DNA of 14,205 nt, taken from PBB1 sp031380885. GTDB lineage: Bacteria; Pseudomonadota; Gammaproteobacteria; Burkholderiales; Burkholderiaceae_C. The position numbers were made by a program, and so were the translations under genes. Every line of letters starts with the position of its first letter. The stretch's first letter is position 1. The notes beneath the pieces are model-generated. The model ran no database searches, had not been told where the DNA came from, and was given only the letters and a program-made list of their open reading frames with translations. Below are positions 12,128 through 14,205 of this stretch, in pieces. The stretch lies in NCBI GenBank assembly GCA_031380885.1, contig JANMXL010000053.1, positions 1 through 14,205 on the forward strand, written 5' to 3'.

Positions 12128-14205
12128 TTGACCAAGCTGGCTTTGCCGTCGGCACCGACGGCCTCGGCGTGGGACCTGACGGCGCTGCTCAATGCCGCTG
12201 GTCATGCCGCCGACCCGAAAGCGCCGCTGGCCGAACGCAATCTGTGGGTGATCCGCGCGCTCGAGTGGCTGCGGCACGCGCCGCTGGCCGCCGTTGCAGA
12301 CACCGCCACTGAGCCCCCCGGCGACCCTGGTGCCGACGTTGCGACCCCCCCCAGCGTCACCCCGCGCCCGCTGCTGCGCCTGAAGCACCTGCTCAATGTC
12401 CTTGATCGAAACCCCGAGCACCGCGCCCAGGTCGCTGCAGTGCTCGGCCGCTTCTGGGCCGAGATGGACAGCGCCGCGCTGTTCGCCGACTTCGGCTTCT
12501 CGCCGCGCGCAAACTTTTTCGGCGAGCTCGGCCAGCGCCTGAAGCTCAAGCTGCTGCCGCGGACACCCGCCACCACCGACCTGTCGGACCTGTTCGGCCT
12601 GCTGTTCCCGGATGACGACGACGCACTGTGGTTGGAAGCGCTGGAGCCGACCACGCTGTTGCGGCTGCTGGCGCTGCTGGTGCCGAATCTGCAGGCGCCT
12701 GACCGGGCCTGGTTGAAGCCGCTGCTCGACGCTATCGAGTACCTCGCCAGTGCCGTGCGCGCCGCGGGCTTTTCCAGTGTGCTGCGCCAGCGCATGAGTG
12801 CGGAGCTGCTGGCCGAAGGCCCATTCCGCCAGCTCGCGGTGGTGGCCGAGCGCATCCGCGAGCTGGCGCTGGCGCCGGTCGTCGATGAGGCCGCCTTGCT
12901 GAAAGAGGCGCAGTACCTGCGAGCCCTGCTCGACACCTGCCGGCAGTGCGCCGACAGCGTGCACGGCCACCTCGAAGACCACGGCGTGTCGATCAACGTG
13001 GTCTTCGACGTCGATCAGCTGCGCTTGCGCACGCACCGCATCGAGCAGTTGCTCAACTGCGTCATCAGCCGCGAACCGGCGCAGGAGGTGACTTGGCTGC
13101 TCGCCGATTTGGTGCGCACCGCGACCGAACGGCGCAGCGTCCGCGCGCTGTTCGCGCGCCACTATTCGCTGCTGGCGCGCAAGGTCGCCGAGCGCAGCGC
13201 CGAGACTGGCGAGCACTACATCACCCGCGACCGCGCCGCCTACCGCCACATGCTGGCGGCGGCTGCGGGCGGCGGGGCGGTGATCGCCGGCACCACCTTC
13301 ATGAAGTTCTTCGTGCTGGCGATCGGCCTGTCGGCGTTCTGGGGCGGCTTTTGGGCGGGGATGAATTACGCGATCAGCTTCCTCATCGTGCATGTGCTGC
13401 ACTGGACGGTGGCCACCAAGCAGCCGGCGATGACCGCACCCGCGATGGCCGAGCGGCTCGGCGACGTGGCCGACGACGCGGCGGTCGAGCGCTTCGTCGA
13501 TGAGGTCGCCCACCTGATCCGCTCGCAGGCGGCCGGCATCATCGGCAACCTCGCTGCGGTCACGCCGCTGGTGCTGGCGGTGCAGTGGGCCTCCCAGGCG
13601 GCCTTCGGCACGCCGCTGATCCATGGCCACGATGCCGAGCACGTGCTGGAAGCGATCACGCTGCTGGGGCCGACCGCGTTGTTTGCGGCGTTCACCGGCG
13701 TGCTGCTGTTCGGCAGTTCGCTGATCGCCGGCTGGGTCGAGAACTGGTTCGTCTGGCACCGCCTCGACAGTGCGATCGCCTACAACCCGCGCATCGTCAT
13801 GCGGCTCGGCGCGGCCCGCGCACAGCGCTGGGCGGTGTACTGGCGCACCAACATCTCGGGCTATGCGTCCAACATCTCGCTCGGGCTGATGTTGGGCCTG
13901 GTGCCTGCGGTGGCGCAGTTTTTCAGCCTGCCGATCGAGGTGCGGCACGTCACGCTGTCCACCGGTCAGCTTGCGGCTGCGGCGGCGGCGCAGGGATGGG
14001 GCGTGTTGCAGCACAGCCCGTTCTGGTGGTGCGCGGCCGGCATCGTGGTGACGGGGGTGTTGAACCTGACAGTGAGCTTTTTCCTTGCCTTTAAGGTCGC
14101 GCTGCGCTCGCGCGGCATCCGGCTGGTGGACCGCAGTCGCATCCGTCGGGCCATCTTGCGGCGCCTGCGCACCAATCCTGGTGCGTTCGTGTTGCCGCCG
14201 AAGCA
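12128..14205 (+). CDS. Polytopic membrane protein of the 'site-specific recombinase' (Gcr-like) family, partial
   Basis: The frame is open from TTG 12128 to the window end (692 codons, no stop), so the C-terminus is missing. Residues 1 to about 370 are soluble and helical, with a Pro/Ala-rich insert near 55-80. After that come at least five hydrophobic stretches: about 380-430 (two helices, AVIAGTTFMKFFVLAIGLSA onward), 470-490, 513-540, 581-600 and 633-657, linked by basic loops. This arrangement and segments such as RDRAAYRHMLAAAAGGG and NYAISFLIVHVLHWTVATKQ are those of a betaproteobacterial family labelled site-specific recombinase, named after a gonococcal protein. No tyrosine- or serine-recombinase catalytic motif is visible, so a recombinase activity looks doubtful. 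The start is uncertain: GGGA at 12115-12118 could serve TTG 12128, and no in-frame ATG occurs before residue 110. The frame is also open into apaG, so an overlapping start is possible. Confidence 0.8.
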   Translation, partial: MTKLALPSAPTASAWDLTALLNAAGHAADPKAPLAERNLWVIRALEWLRHAPLAAVADTATEPPGDPGADVATPPSVTPRPLLRLKHLLNVLDRNPEHRAQVAAVLGRFWAEMDSAALFADFGFSPRANFFGELGQRLKLKLLPRTPATTDLSDLFGLLFPDDDDALWLEALEPTTLLRLLALLVPNLQAPDRAWLKPLLDAIEYLASAVRAAGFSSVLRQRMSAELLAEGPFRQLAVVAERIRELALAPVVDEAALLKEAQYLRALLDTCRQCADSVHGHLEDHGVSINVVFDVDQLRLRTHRIEQLLNCVISREPAQEVTWLLADLVRTATERRSVRALFARHYSLLARKVAERSAETGEHYITRDRAAYRHMLAAAAGGGAVIAGTTFMKFFVLAIGLSAFWGGFWAGMNYAISFLIVHVLHWTVATKQPAMTAPAMAERLGDVADDAAVERFVDEVAHLIRSQAAGIIGNLAAVTPLVLAVQWASQAAFGTPLIHGHDAEHVLEAITLLGPTALFAAFTGVLLFGSSLIAGWVENWFVWHRLDSAIAYNPRIVMRLGAARAQRWAVYWRTNISGYASNISLGLMLGLVPAVAQFFSLPIEVRHVTLSTGQLAAAAAAQGWGVLQHSPFWWCAAGIVVTGVLNLTVSFFLAFKVALRSRGIRLVDRSRIRRAILRRLRTNPGAFVLPPK

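Noticed and set aside
11945..14014. Long minus-strand ORF (689 codons) opposite the membrane protein gene
   Set aside because: It is Arg/Gln/His-rich with no recognisable domain, as expected for the complement of a GC-rich gene. The + strand frame gives a coherent family protein.

Overview
The window is GC-rich chromosomal DNA with tightly packed housekeeping genes, long alternative-start ORFs (TTG, GTG) and G/C-biased third positions. PriA, KatG, a 67K-type SppA, a Rep-type helicase, TrpE next to ApaG, and a membrane protein of the family labelled 'site-specific recombinase' together suggest a betaproteobacterium of the order Burkholderiales. This is inferred from protein sequence recalled by eye; no search was run. 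There is no rRNA, tRNA, CRISPR array or intact insertion sequence.

Layout. 1-299: non-coding, with a terminator-like hairpin and two DnaA-box-like sequences. 300-2417 (+): priA, the replication restart helicase. 2431-2595 (-): a 54-residue rubredoxin, convergent with priA. 2691-2715: a rho-independent terminator for katG. 2753-4948 (-): katG catalase-peroxidase, with an OxyR-like palindrome upstream in the divergent katG/sppA spacer. 5190-7136 (+): sppA signal peptide peptidase. 7168-9243 (+): rep helicase, joined to sppA through a 12-codon ORF that overlaps both genes. 9244-10116: an accessory strip holding a lower-GC, frameshifted gene of unknown function (9461-9938, -) between two copies of an unusual structured repeat. 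10117-11622 (-): trpE, without trpG downstream. 11728-12102 (+): apaG, apparently leaderless. 12128-14205 (+): a large polytopic membrane protein that runs off the window end.

The genes fall into replication/repair (priA, rep), oxidative stress (katG, perhaps rubredoxin), envelope proteolysis (sppA), tryptophan synthesis (trpE) and poorly understood functions (apaG, the membrane protein). Only sppA-rep and apaG-membrane protein look like possible transcription units.

The most interesting feature is the repeat pair at 9256-9388 and 9989-10091. Each begins a few bases after a stop codon (rep and trpE) and has the same orientation relative to that gene. Each has a long near-perfect outer stem, an inner stem and two conserved internal-loop strands of 18-19 nt. 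The stems differ between copies by matched changes on both arms, as in a structured RNA or a hairpin-dependent DNA element. I cannot assign it to a known family.
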